DNA of 64,000 nucleotides, taken from NCBI GenBank assembly GCA_012845835.1, contig JABAKD010000006.1, positions 5,017,044 through 5,081,043 on the forward strand. The letters run 5' to 3'. Within the stretch, counting starts at the first letter, position 1; each line of letters begins with the position of its first letter. The notes beneath the pieces were generated by a model. It was not told the DNA's origin. It did no database searches and worked only from the letters and a program-made list of their open reading frames with translations. This document shows, piece by piece, positions 1 to 11,372 of the stretch. The position numbers and the translations under genes are program-made. The stretch comes from Undaria pinnatifida. Taxonomy: Eukaryota > Sar > Phaeophyceae > Laminariales > Alariaceae.

Positions 1-99
1 GATCTTCGACGGGTGAGGGCCGACGGGTACCGGCGCCTGGCTGGGCAATGATTGTTGATGGATTAGAGCTCCTAACCGTAGCGATTGATGCTGGTGTTG

Positions 100-300
100 C
101 TGATGGCGGTGGAGGTGGGGGTGGTGGTGGTGGTGGTGGTGGGTGATGTGCTCGTTGGTGTTGGTGTTGGTATTGGTGGTGGTGGTGATGTGCTCGTTGG
201 TGTTGGTGTTGGTATTGGTGTTGGTGCTGGTGTTGGTATTGATGCTTGTGTTGGTGTAGATGTTGTTTTGTGTTGTTTATTGTTGTTTCTGTTACTGTTG
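100..300. repeat. GGTGTT-type minisatellite
   Basis: Irregular tandem GGTGTTGGTGTTGGTATT units, rich in G and T. An imperfect unit of about 45 bp beginning GATGTGCTCGTTGG appears twice (about 144 and 187). The open frames through it are low-complexity valine/glycine strings and are not credible proteins. Confidence 0.8.
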
Positions 301-445
301 TTGTTGTCGCATTAGCTCATGGCCATCAGCTGGTCCGTAGTCACAGGACAGGTTACAATAACTCCTTGTATTGTTACCTGACGATTTTTTTTCATCATAC
401 CCCTCGGTCTGTTTGTTTCTTGGTTTTCCGTTCGGTTTTCGTTTC

Positions 446-492
446 ACATGGGGAGGAGGAGGCCCTGCTGTCCTCCCTCCCGAGCGAAGGTT
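446..492 (+). pseudogene. decayed copy of the PhoD-like exon at 660
   Basis: This stretch reads EEEALLSSLPSEGYR. It aligns with the start of the downstream exon (EQKALLSLLSDWQL), and the two share the DNA pattern GCCCTGCTGTCCTCCCT versus GCGCTGCTTTCCCTCCT followed by GAGCGA. Similarity fades after about 45 bp and there is no AG acceptor directly before it. It is best read as an old tandem duplicate of the exon's 5' end. Confidence 0.4.
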
Positions 493-659
493 ATCGTTCT
501 TGCCTAGCATATATAAAACTATGGGTGTGTTTTTTCCAGTTATTTGTGTTCAGTTTTTGTTTCAGCTAATAGCTAATAACAGCACAAGTGTTGTTTTTTA
601 CTCCCGTATTCAACACTCTTGTCTGATGCTTTTGTTGTTCTGTATTTGTTGTCGCACAG

Positions 660-771
660 GGAGCAAAAAGCGCTGCTTTCCCTCCTGAGCGACTGGCAGC
701 TGGCTAAGCCTAACCGTGCTGTGGTCACGCTTGGTGGAGACGTCCATCTCGGCGGCTTCACGGACTCGTGG
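660..771 (+). CDS. PhoD-like phosphatase, internal exon (gene starts before the window)
   Basis: The exon is bounded by GCACAG acceptor and GTGAGG donor and enters in phase 2, leaving in phase 0. It encodes EQKALLSLLSDWQLAKPNRA followed by VVTLGGDVHLGGFTDSW. The GGDVHLGGFT core is the GD-V-H metal-site motif of PhoD-like metallophosphatases, preceded by the usual amphipathic helix. These enzymes hydrolyse phosphomonoesters or diesters with a bound metal pair, commonly as secreted or membrane proteins. The first 12 bases of the window (IFDG, then GTGAGG) could be the end of the preceding exon in matching phase, but that is too short to assert. The natural next exon (EVPLHQMT...) lies either at 1398 in decayed form or at 48075. 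Confidence 0.65.
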
Positions 772-859
772 GTGAGGAAAGAAGGAAGGAAGGGCGGGGG
801 GGAGGGGGGGGGTTGTTCACTGGTTAGAAACTATTTCATTTTGGTTCCGGTTAAGGGCG

Positions 860-1397
860 AGGTGCTCACCCACCCGACCAGCATACCCCACCAGCATACC
901 CTAACCTCCTTTTACCAAGCCCCTCCGCATCACTGTAGCGTTATACCCTTTCCCCCTACTCCATCCTGCTGCCCCTCTGCCCCAACCCTTCCCCCCACCC
1001 CTTTGCTCCACTCCCTTACCCTACCCCACCCCCTGATTCTACCCCATCCCCTTGCTCTACCCCCGCCCCTTTTTACTCTACCCCACCCCCTTACTCCACC
1101 CCACCCCCTTTTGACTCTAGCCCACCCCCTTACTTTACCCCACCCCCTTACTCTACCCCACCCCTTTTTCACTCTACGCCACCCCCTTTTTACTCTACCC
1201 CGCCCCCTTACTGTACCACACCCCCTTTCTCTACCCCCACCCCCCTACTCTGCGCCGCCCCCTTGCTCTACCCTACCCCCTTACTCTACCACACCTCCTT
1301 ACTCTACCCCACCCCTACCCCACCGCCTCACTCTACCCCAACCCCTTTTTCCTCTCCTCCACCCGCTTACCATCCCTGTTCCTCCTGACTGTGGTAG
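860..1397. repeat. C-rich minisatellite (CTTACTCTACCCCACCCC)
   Basis: About 25 imperfect 14-20 bp units of the type CCCTTACTCTACCCCACC fill the intron after the exon at 660. A similar but shorter tract stands before the homologous exon at 48075, which suggests the tract belonged to the ancestral intron of the PhoD-like gene. Open frames here are proline/leucine/threonine artefacts. Confidence 0.85.
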
Positions 1398-1442
1398 AAA
1401 AATGGTTCGGAAGTGCCTTTGTACCAGATGACGACGCCAGCC
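1398..1442 (+). pseudogene. truncated copy of PhoD-like exon (EVPLYQMTTP)
   Basis: After a TAG acceptor the frame reads KNGSEVPLYQMTTPAP, clearly related to QKDTEVPLHQMTASAVGN in the intact exon at 48075 and in the same phase (0). The similarity stops where a poly-C/minisatellite tract begins, so the remaining 90 bp of the exon and its donor are lost. It is either the remnant of a paralogous PhoD gene or one of the decayed exon copies typical of this gene. Confidence 0.55.
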
Positions 1443-1671
1443 CCCCCCCCACCCCCTCACCCCATCCCCTAACCCTATCCCATCCCCATTCCACCCAACC
1501 CTACCCCATCCCTTTACCCTGTCGCACCCCACGCCACCCCCTTACGCCACCCCCTTACGCCACCCCCTTACGCCACCCCCTTCCGCTACCCCCTCACGCC
1601 ACCCCCTCACGCCACCCCCTCACGCCACCCCCTTACGCCACCCCCTTACGCTATCCCCCCCCTTGATATAG
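1443..1671. repeat. CTTACGCCACCCCC minisatellite
   Basis: About nine 14-bp units CTTACGCCACCCCC are preceded by CCCTAACC-like units. The tract ends in TATC(8)TTGATAT at 1653-1671, a string that recurs with seven Cs at 47355-47371. Confidence 0.85.
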
Positions 1672-1895
1672 AGGTAACTAATATTACGGGAATCGGGATC
1701 TTCAGGACTGGGTCGCTCACAGCGCAGCGGGGAAATTCGACCCCCTCTGAAAACAGTACGTTAACTTCGCGCCCTCATAGCGCGCTCCCAGACGCACGGC
1801 CAGGCTCGCGCCTTCGCAATGCGGCACCTGGTGGCCTAGCGAACAGAATGGCTCGTTGCGTGCGGTCTCGATTGTCCCTGCTGGGTTGGAATGTC
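1672..1895. other. unassigned stretch
   Basis: I see no gene or recognised repeat here. It is the region where the 5' end of the upstream Helitron copy might lie, but no recognisable Helitron 5' terminus can be picked by eye. Confidence 0.4.
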
Positions 1896-2252
1896 GTGAA
1901 AAGCGCGCCGAACCCCGCAGAACCGACGTCTTTCGTCTTTCGGCAGCAAACCTGCACTTTCATTTGCTTCCGATCGCAAAAAAGTGACAGTCCCGTTTTG
2001 AAACCTGCACTTTCATTTGCTTCCGATCGCAAAAAAGTGACAGTCCCGTTTTGCGGAGTATTGGCGTTGAGGTTGTGTGTTGTCAGCACAGAGAGGGGAT
2101 GTGAAAAGCGCGCCGAACCCCGCAGAACCGACGTCTTTCGTCTTTCGGCAGCAAACCTGCACTTTCATTTGCTTCCGATCGCAAAAAAGTGACAGTCCCG
2201 TTTTGCGGAGTATTGGCGTTGAGGTTGTGTGTTGTCAGCACAGAGAGGGGAT
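1896..2252. repeat. tandem repeat, 205 and 152 bp units
   Basis: The unit GTGAAAAGCGCGCCGAACCC...GAGAGGGGAT occurs twice (1896-2100, 2101-2252). The first unit is longer because its 53-bp core (GCACTTTCATTTGCTTCCGA and following) is itself duplicated. Being immediately upstream of the Cys-rich gene, it could contain its control region; no TATA box or factor site is convincing. Confidence 0.8.
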
Positions 2253-2540
2253 GGGCACGCACACCCTCCAAAGCCGAACGTATACCGTCTATTTCACCTC
2301 TGGTGAGGTTTGTTGCACGCGCAGCTTTCACGTAGTAGGTCGATCGCGGGTAACGAGAGCAAGCGCAACCTCAACGATGCCGCTCAACGAAGCTGGGGTG
2401 TAGCTGCTGCTGCTGTGGGTTCTGGATCTTTACCAAAACTTCGACCAAACTTCGTTTTAGTCGCCTCAGCACACCCGCCCGACGCGAACACGCGCACACG
2501 CACACAATTCAACACAGCAGCCGCTCCCCTCGCAGTAGAC

Positions 2541-4764
<2,224 letters not shown>

Positions 4765-4841
4765 GGTGAGCTCAAGATCAACCGGGCAAAGCGCTCCCCT
4801 AAACCTTTTATCTGAACGCGAACTTGAAACTTTAACCTTCC

Positions 4842-7800
4842 ATGTCAACCGATCAGCGATGTACTCGCTCGCAACGAAATACCCGTCGTGCTGAAATTGC
4901 CCGCGAGCGCAGGCGTAGGCGCGCGTGCATTTTAGCGGGGCGGCGCTCACGACGTACCCTTCAAAACGAAACTCGAACGCAGAACACTAATAACATGGAA
5001 CGTGATCTCCGCAGTAACAACCTGGACAGCGATTCTGAATCAGAGACTGACGTCGTTGTTCAACATTTTAATCGAATGAGAAACCGCATCCCTCGAAGAC
5101 CCGACCCTAGAGACGTTGCCGCTGCCAATTCCATGGAAGGTTCAGAAGAAAGACTTGGTGTGCAAGCCTTTAATTCCACCAACTTTGAGTATCCACTTGA
5201 GGCGTACGAACTAAAATACCCGTGCTTGCTACATGAAAGTAACTATACGTGCCAACACTGTGGGTCTGTGCTATGGAAAGAGGAACGGTCTGGGTCCTAT
5301 AACTGTTGTAACCGTGGGAGATCTGCCATTCACCGGCTTAAACCTATTCCACAAACATTGTTATCGCTCTTCCAAACCGCACGTTTTCGCGAATCACAAA
5401 GGGCATATAACGGGTTATTTAGTTTCACAGCTTTGGGAGCAGGAGGCATAGAAAACCGATCGTGGACTCAAGGAAAACCACCGACAATGCTTACTCTCCA
5501 TGGTAAAGCATACCATAGAATTTTCGACTTACAGGAGAAGTATCAAAACCAAAATGTTAACAACAGTGCCAGGTTTTACATATTCGATTCCGAATTCGCA
5601 CAGACAACCTCCTCACAACATTTAGATTCACGGATTGCAGGCACTCTAAGATCCCACGTGAACAGCGAGATTAGGTGGGCTCGAGAATACAGGTCTGCCG
5701 TAGACACAATATTAAACACATCAGCGTCAGAGTCCAGTGCGCCTTTTATAGAGTTCAGTGAAGTTAGCAGAGTTAATGATGGACCAGTGTTGGGCGAGAA
5801 TCCGAGTGCAAATGAAATAGCAGCTTTAGTGTTTACCTCAGGGAATCAAAATGATGCGCCGCGAGCAGTTATCACCTATCCAAGGAACAGCCCAGATAAC
5901 AAACCACGCTTCCTGCCGCTTTGGAGCTCTGCATATGAAACGCTACAGTTCCCCCTGCTGTTTTTGCATGGAGAAGCAGGTTGGAGTAAGGGTAACTACA
6001 AAGAGAACCCGCCGTTCAAATCTAAAACAATGAACCGGTCAAACACCGAAGCCGTAACGTTTCCCTTCTACTGTAGGCAGCGTATTCTTTCGGAGCCGAT
6101 ATTTAAGATTAACTGCCGAATCGCTCAGGAATGGGTCTGTGATTCTTTGAGCAGAATGGAAGAAGAGCGTTTGAATTTCGTCGAAAATAGTGACATGCAG
6201 CATAGGCTTGCTTCCAACCGGTCCATTCAAGACGCCCAACCTCATGAACAACCCGGTAAATTGCTTCCTGCTTCTCACCCTGGCTCACCTGCCAAGCGTA
6301 AAAGTGATACAGAAGACGCTCTATGCATCGTGAACAGGCGAGGAAGACCGCATTTGTTCATCACCGTAACTTTCAATGCGGATTGGAAAGAGGTGCAAGA
6401 AAATTTGCTGCCAGGACAAAGTGCTTATGATCGTCCTGATCTATGTTGTCGTGTTTTCAAATTGAAGATGAAAGAAATTATGAAGGTTTTAAAGTCTGGC
6501 AAAATTTTTGGCGCTTACGACAGCCATTTAGCGGTGACGGAATTCCAAAAGAGGGGGTACCCTCACGCTCACATTCTCATGACCTTCAAAAATGCAGGCC
6601 CTGATGCCCTAAACGAAATGGACAAATGGGTGTGGGCTCAGCTGCCTGACGAAAACATAGCAGGAGGAAAACTACGTGAAAAGGTACTCAAATACATGAT
6701 ACACAAGCCGTGTGGGGCAGTTGGAAACATGAGTGCTCCATGCATGCAAGTAAACCGTCACACGAACAAAAAGTGTTGTAACAAGTACTTTCCGCAACCA
6801 TTCAGAAGCATTGCAACCGTCAACGACAAAACTGGACGGGCAGAATATACTCGGAGGAAGAACGGTGATAACCCGACCATAAGAATGAGAGTAAACAACC
6901 AATGGAAAAGTGTTAGGATAGGAAACGAGTGGGTGGTGCCGTACAACCCCATGTTGCTCATGATGTTTGACTGCCACATTTGTGTTGATGTCGTCACCGC
7001 AACATCATGCGTTAAATACGTGTTCAAATATTGTCACAAAGGGGACGCGTTTATTCGAGCAAGGATACAGGGCATTACCTCAGAAGTTGAACAATATAGA
7101 AAAACGAGGTATATTTCAGCCGCAGAGGCGACGTGGAGACTATTAGGTTACCATATGGTGGACAGATACCCTGCGGTAACTAAGATTCACGCCCATCTTG
7201 AAGGAGAGCAACAAATCACTTATCCCAAAAATGCCACCCACGATGATAGACTTGAGATAGCCGCGCAGTCACAGACACACGTGCTCAGGTACTACATGCG
7301 ACCGAAAAATCCCTGCTTTTCGGACTTGACCATTCTAGACTATTACGAGCAATACACTATCACCTCGCCCAAAAAAGATGACCCTCCGCTTGAGTTTGCT
7401 CCGCTTGGCAAATACCTCGATGGATACAAAAACATCGTTTCCAAACGAAAAAACGACGATCACGTTTGCCGAATTTCGTTTCAGAGTCCAGCGGTGGGAG
7501 ATCTCTACTACTTGAGGTTGTTACTACACACGATTCCAGCCAGGTCGTTCGCAGAATTACGAACAGTGCAAACAGACACAGGCGATCCCGTTGTTCACCC
7601 TACTTTTCATGATGCCGCCAGAGCAAGAGGTCTCATCACGGGAGACGAAGAGTATTCACTATGTATGGAAGAAGCTTCAGTGTTTCAAGTTGCGTCCCAG
7701 CTCCGTGCTCTTTTCGTTACGCTCATTTTAGATGGTGCGCCAGCACCGAAGCTATGGCGTGACTTTAAGGACAACCTCATCGAAGATTTCCTTCTTAGGT

Positions 7801-9977
7801 TATCCACAGACGATGCCATACAAGCTGCCTTGTGTGAAATAGACCTCAAGCTAAACCAGCATGGTAAATGTAACGAACAAGTCAACCTTCCAAAGCCTAT
7901 GCATCCGCGAACTGAATTTGAAAGGATGCGTGATGCCTTCGACCCACAAACATGTGCAGAATACGCAGAGCTGCATGAACCGCGACTGACCAGTGAGCAG
8001 AGCCACATTTACAAAACAGTCTTAGACTCAGTTCGAGCCGATAATGGGTGTCCATTTATGATTGATGCGCCCGCCGGAACTGGCAAGACATACACAGAAA
8101 AATGTATTTCCGCAAGGTTGAGAGGTGAAAGAAAGACAGTGCTCATCGTTGCTTCCACCGGCATCGCCGCCTTACAGCTCCCTGGAGGCTGGACCGCGCA
8201 CTCCATGTTCAAATTACCTATGGACGAAGCAATGTCGCCAACCTGCGTATGCAACATAAACACCAACACTCAAAGAGCAGAGCTAATCCGCAAAGCGGAC
8301 CTCATCATTTGGGACGAGTTACCTATGACCCACAGATATTGCATTGAGGCCCTCGACAGAACACTTCAAGATCTGATGAAAAACAATAAGCTTTTTGGTG
8401 GAAAAACTATTTTGTTCAGTGGAGATTGGCGCCAAACAGGGCCAATAGTTAAGAACGGCACCGCCACCGATACCGTCGACGCAGCCTTTATTTCTAGCCC
8501 CCTATGGAAACACGTTAAACGCATGAGACTAACCAAATCGCAACGAGACAAAGATGATCCTCAGTATGCTGCTTTTGTGCGGGCGATAGGCGAGGGTACC
8601 CACCCTACACAATCAATCGACGGCACGGACATGATTGCCTTGAATAACCACAACCTCGATGCCAATGACCACTTCCAGCTCAAATATACAACAAATTTCG
8701 ATGAGCTCATGAACTTTGTGTATCCCAATGTCAATGAACAATCGCGCAACTGGGACAAACGCGCCATATTGGCGACCACCAACAACGCAATTGACCGTTC
8801 TAATGAAGCCATATCGGACTTGCGGCCCGGAGAGTACTGTACATACCTCAGCTCAGATACACTAATAAGTGATGAGACCACGCCTCACACAGCCTTTGCT
8901 TCTCCTGAACACCTCCACCAATTAAACGTGCAAGGTGTCCCTCCCCATGAGCTTTGCCTCAAGTCAGACGGACTTGCGATGATCGTGCGAAATCTCAACT
9001 TTTCGGAGGGACTCATCAACGGTCAAAAATGCGTTGTCCTCGCAGTTTCCCCAAACAGCCGAGTCCTTCAAGTCGAACTTCTCACCGAAACATCGCCCCA
9101 TCCAATTGTTTTGATTCCACGTATAGGCTTTCGTGCGACAGTTGGAAGAAATGGCATCACGTTCATGCGAACACAGTTTCCCATCCGAACTTCATATTCC
9201 GTCACGGTGAATCGTTCACAGGGACAGACACTTACAAAAATTGGCTTGGACTTGAGATCACCTGCGTTTGGGCATGGTCAACTTTACGTCGCGCTCAGCC
9301 GTGCGCAAAATCGCCAGTCAATTATGTGCCTTTTACCACAAGAACATATTGTTGACGGCATTCCACACACGGAGAACATTGTATACCCTCCTTTCACCGC
9401 TGCCGCCACAGGCCAAGCTGTAACACCTCCACCGTATCAACCTCCAAACACCTCGCCTCCTGCGCCCTCCAATGCCTCCTCTCAACCGTCAAGTGACAGC
9501 CAAACTCCACCTCCAACATGGACAGTCGTCGACGAAATTGGGGATGGAGCATGCGGATTTCGCGGCATAGCACGACGAATATACAACGACCCAAACAGAC
9601 ACTACCAAGTACGCTCGGAAATACTCCAATACATGAACGAAAACCGCAACGACCCTAACTTGCTAAACGCCATTTCCGCTGGCATGAACCATGAACTACT
9701 CCAAGCCCTTGGTGAACCGCCACAACAGTATACATCATATGACAACTACCTCTCCATCATGTCTCACCCGCGAGCTTACCTTGGTGAGCCAGAAATTTAC
9801 GCATGCATGCAACGATACAACATACCCATAAACGTTACTATCGGAAACAACCCCCGACCAAATCCTCAAAACGCCGACCCTTCTACCATACACCTGCACT
9901 ATCAACCACAATCACGTCATTACTCTTCCCTAATCCTAAATAACCCTTCCACCGACCATCCGCCTGTCGCAGCATGA
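4842..9977 (+). CDS. Helitron transposase: HUH Rep + PIF1-like helicase + OTU protease
   Basis: A single 1711-codon frame with the order of a rolling-circle (Helitron) transposase. A CxxC zinc-knuckle-like segment lies at residues 137-140 (CQHC) with CC following. The Rep domain has the HUH motif YPHAHI at 573-578 and the two-tyrosine motif YVFKY at 726-730, which nick and religate single-stranded DNA. The SF1B PIF1-like helicase has Walker A APAGTGKT (1076-1083), Walker B LIIWDEL (1154-1160), a GDWRQTGPIV box and YSVTVNRSQGQTL near its end. After a proline-rich linker comes an OTU cysteine-protease-like domain with DGAC (Asp1568, Cys1571) and RHYSSLI (His1693). All catalytic residues are present, so the element may be autonomous. 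The start MSTDQRCTRS is the first ATG of the frame; MERDLRSNN (4995) is an alternative. Codon use is more AT-rich than the host exons. The stop codon overlaps the next ORF. Confidence 0.95.
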   Translation: MSTDQRCTRSQRNTRRAEIARERRRRRACILAGRRSRRTLQNETRTQNTNNMERDLRSNNLDSDSESETDVVVQHFNRMRNRIPRRPDPRDVAAANSMEGSEERLGVQAFNSTNFEYPLEAYELKYPCLLHESNYTCQHCGSVLWKEERSGSYNCCNRGRSAIHRLKPIPQTLLSLFQTARFRESQRAYNGLFSFTALGAGGIENRSWTQGKPPTMLTLHGKAYHRIFDLQEKYQNQNVNNSARFYIFDSEFAQTTSSQHLDSRIAGTLRSHVNSEIRWAREYRSAVDTILNTSASESSAPFIEFSEVSRVNDGPVLGENPSANEIAALVFTSGNQNDAPRAVITYPRNSPDNKPRFLPLWSSAYETLQFPLLFLHGEAGWSKGNYKENPPFKSKTMNRSNTEAVTFPFYCRQRILSEPIFKINCRIAQEWVCDSLSRMEEERLNFVENSDMQHRLASNRSIQDAQPHEQPGKLLPASHPGSPAKRKSDTEDALCIVNRRGRPHLFITVTFNADWKEVQENLLPGQSAYDRPDLCCRVFKLKMKEIMKVLKSGKIFGAYDSHLAVTEFQKRGYPHAHILMTFKNAGPDALNEMDKWVWAQLPDENIAGGKLREKVLKYMIHKPCGAVGNMSAPCMQVNRHTNKKCCNKYFPQPFRSIATVNDKTGRAEYTRRKNGDNPTIRMRVNNQWKSVRIGNEWVVPYNPMLLMMFDCHICVDVVTATSCVKYVFKYCHKGDAFIRARIQGITSEVEQYRKTRYISAAEATWRLLGYHMVDRYPAVTKIHAHLEGEQQITYPKNATHDDRLEIAAQSQTHVLRYYMRPKNPCFSDLTILDYYEQYTITSPKKDDPPLEFAPLGKYLDGYKNIVSKRKNDDHVCRISFQSPAVGDLYYLRLLLHTIPARSFAELRTVQTDTGDPVVHPTFHDAARARGLITGDEEYSLCMEEASVFQVASQLRALFVTLILDGAPAPKLWRDFKDNLIEDFLLRLSTDDAIQAALCEIDLKLNQHGKCNEQVNLPKPMHPRTEFERMRDAFDPQTCAEYAELHEPRLTSEQSHIYKTVLDSVRADNGCPFMIDAPAGTGKTYTEKCISARLRGERKTVLIVASTGIAALQLPGGWTAHSMFKLPMDEAMSPTCVCNINTNTQRAELIRKADLIIWDELPMTHRYCIEALDRTLQDLMKNNKLFGGKTILFSGDWRQTGPIVKNGTATDTVDAAFISSPLWKHVKRMRLTKSQRDKDDPQYAAFVRAIGEGTHPTQSIDGTDMIALNNHNLDANDHFQLKYTTNFDELMNFVYPNVNEQSRNWDKRAILATTNNAIDRSNEAISDLRPGEYCTYLSSDTLISDETTPHTAFASPEHLHQLNVQGVPPHELCLKSDGLAMIVRNLNFSEGLINGQKCVVLAVSPNSRVLQVELLTETSPHPIVLIPRIGFRATVGRNGITFMRTQFPIRTSYSVTVNRSQGQTLTKIGLDLRSPAFGHGQLYVALSRAQNRQSIMCLLPQEHIVDGIPHTENIVYPPFTAAATGQAVTPPPYQPPNTSPPAPSNASSQPSSDSQTPPPTWTVVDEIGDGACGFRGIARRIYNDPNRHYQVRSEILQYMNENRNDPNLLNAISAGMNHELLQALGEPPQQYTSYDNYLSIMSHPRAYLGEPEIYACMQRYNIPINVTIGNNPRPNPQNADPSTIHLHYQPQSRHYSSLILNNPSTDHPPVAA

Positions 9978-10213
9978 CCGCGCCGCCAACGCGCCAGCGC
10001 CGGTGGTTCGCCTCTATGATCGTCCCTGACGACCTTCACCACTTCTTCGACCCACACTTCGAGCGCTCCCTCATTGCGGACGCAGAGCAAGAGGCCACCG
10101 GCGACACCCGGCAGCAAGTCGAAGATGATGCCAACTTCGAAGCGGAACTTCAAGACTACTACTCAACGTCCTTCCAGTGGCACATCAAAATGTGCCAATG
10201 TAGCCGTCCATGA
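9974..10213 (+). CDS. 79-codon ORF overlapping the transposase stop
   Basis: The last codons of the transposase, GCATGA, contain the ATG of this ORF (ATGA overlap). The product begins MTAPPTRQRRWFASMIVPDD, is acidic in the middle (SLIADAEQEATGD, QQVEDDANFEAELQDYY) and ends WHIKMCQCSRP. I do not recognise it. The overlap resembles stop/start reinitiation arrangements, but spliced transcription, readthrough or no translation at all are equally possible. It is unchanged in the second copy. Confidence 0.4.
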   Translation: MTAPPTRQRRWFASMIVPDDLHHFFDPHFERSLIADAEQEATGDTRQQVEDDANFEAELQDYYSTSFQWHIKMCQCSRP

Positions 10214-10460
10214 TAACTGTCGACCCCAAGTTACTCGTGGGGCCAGGTGTATATTTCGTGTATATATGTCAGTAGCCGCGGACACGCTCAGTCTCGTGCT
10301 AATTATTTCCCGCGGCATTGTCAGTAGTAAGTCTTCATTTTTTCAGCCATTCTGTACATGGTAGCCGGCGAGTACATATTAGCGGCCACCGTGGCATTTT
10401 GTCTAACCCTAAATAGTGAGTCTTCATTTTTTCAGTGCCGAGTTTGCGCGTGCGCCGCGC
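10214..10460 (+). other. Helitron 3' non-coding region with TCTTCATTTTTTCAG words
   Basis: No ORF. GTAAGTCTTCATTTTTTCAG-like words recur at about 10327, 10421, 10537 and 10725, each resembling a donor, a T-rich tract and AG. Whether they act as splice or termination signals cannot be told from sequence. Confidence 0.5.
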
Positions 10461-10836
10461 CGGCATACTGTCTGTTTTTTCCCGTTGTCAGCCAAGTATG
10501 TAGTCTCAGCTTTCGTAGCATCAAATTGTAAGTAGGGAGTCTTCATTTTTGCGGTGCCGAGTTTGCGCCAACCTCTTCATAGCCATGTCTGTTATGCGAA
10601 CGTCTTTGAGTGGGTGAAGAGTTCGAGTTGCAATGCATCTGGCTACCCCGGCATACTGTCTGTTTTTTCCCGGTGTCAGCCAAGTATGTAGTCTCAGCTT
10701 TCGTAGCATCAAATTGTAAGTAGGGAGTCTTCATTTTTGCGGTGCCGAGTTTGCGCCAACCTCTTCATAGCCATGTCTGTTATGCGAACGTCTTTGAGTG
10801 GGTGAAGAGTTCGAGTTGCAATGCATCTGGCTACCC
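10461..10836. repeat. two 188-bp tandem units in the Helitron tail
   Basis: Units start at 10461 and 10649 with CCGGCATACTGTCTG and include GCATCAAATTGTAAGTAGG and GTTCGAGTTGCAATGCATC. They are nearly identical, so the duplication is recent. A 3'-end repeat pair is common in Helitron tails. Confidence 0.9.
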
Positions 10837-11054
10837 TGTCCCCATTTTGTAAGTAGTCACATCCGTTTTTCGCTGCCATACTGTACACGATTGCCGGTAT
10901 TAGTGGCCACGTCGCATTTGGTCACAGAGTCTTCATGATTGCAGTACCAAGTCTTATTTTTTCAGTGCCCAGTTTGCGCCAACCTCTTCATAGCCATATC
11001 GTCTGAAAGAGGGTGTCTTTATTTTTGGACATATTCCATATTCCACTGCGTCCT

Positions 11055-11225
11055 TATTTTCAGTTTGTTCTGGGGATCACGCCCCATCAACAAATAATAC
11101 ATACCGAGTAGTATTTCCTTTTCCTCCATTTCGGCCCGCTGTATTTTCAGTTTCTTCTGGGGATCACGCCCCATCAACAAATCATACATACGGAGTATTT
11201 CCTTTTCCTCCATCTCGGCCCGCTG
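11055..11225. repeat. two 87-bp tandem units in the Helitron tail
   Basis: Units at 11055 and 11142 begin TATTTTCAGTTT and contain the small palindrome GGGGATCACGCCCC, then TTTCCTTTTCCTCCAT and TCGGCCCGCTG. Confidence 0.9.
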
Positions 11226-11322
11226 TCATTCCACACTCAACACTCCCACCCTTGGTATGCAGGCGTACTCCTGCTGTGGAACCAACCAGCATCACCGCAC
11301 ATCTTTTACAGTAAACAGTAAC

Positions 11323-11372
11323 CCGGAGGACGGGGGGGCCGACAGGCCCCCCACGTCCGGACACCCTTGTAT
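11323..11372 (+). other. Helitron 3' terminal hairpin and end
   Basis: An imperfect palindrome: CCGGA..CG on the left pairs with CGTCCGG on the right, around a GGGGGGCC-GACA-GGCCCCCC core (11323-11360). It is followed by ACACCCTTGTAT, and identity with the other copy stops there. The end is not the canonical CTRR, so this may be a Helitron2/Helentron-like variant. Confidence 0.7.
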
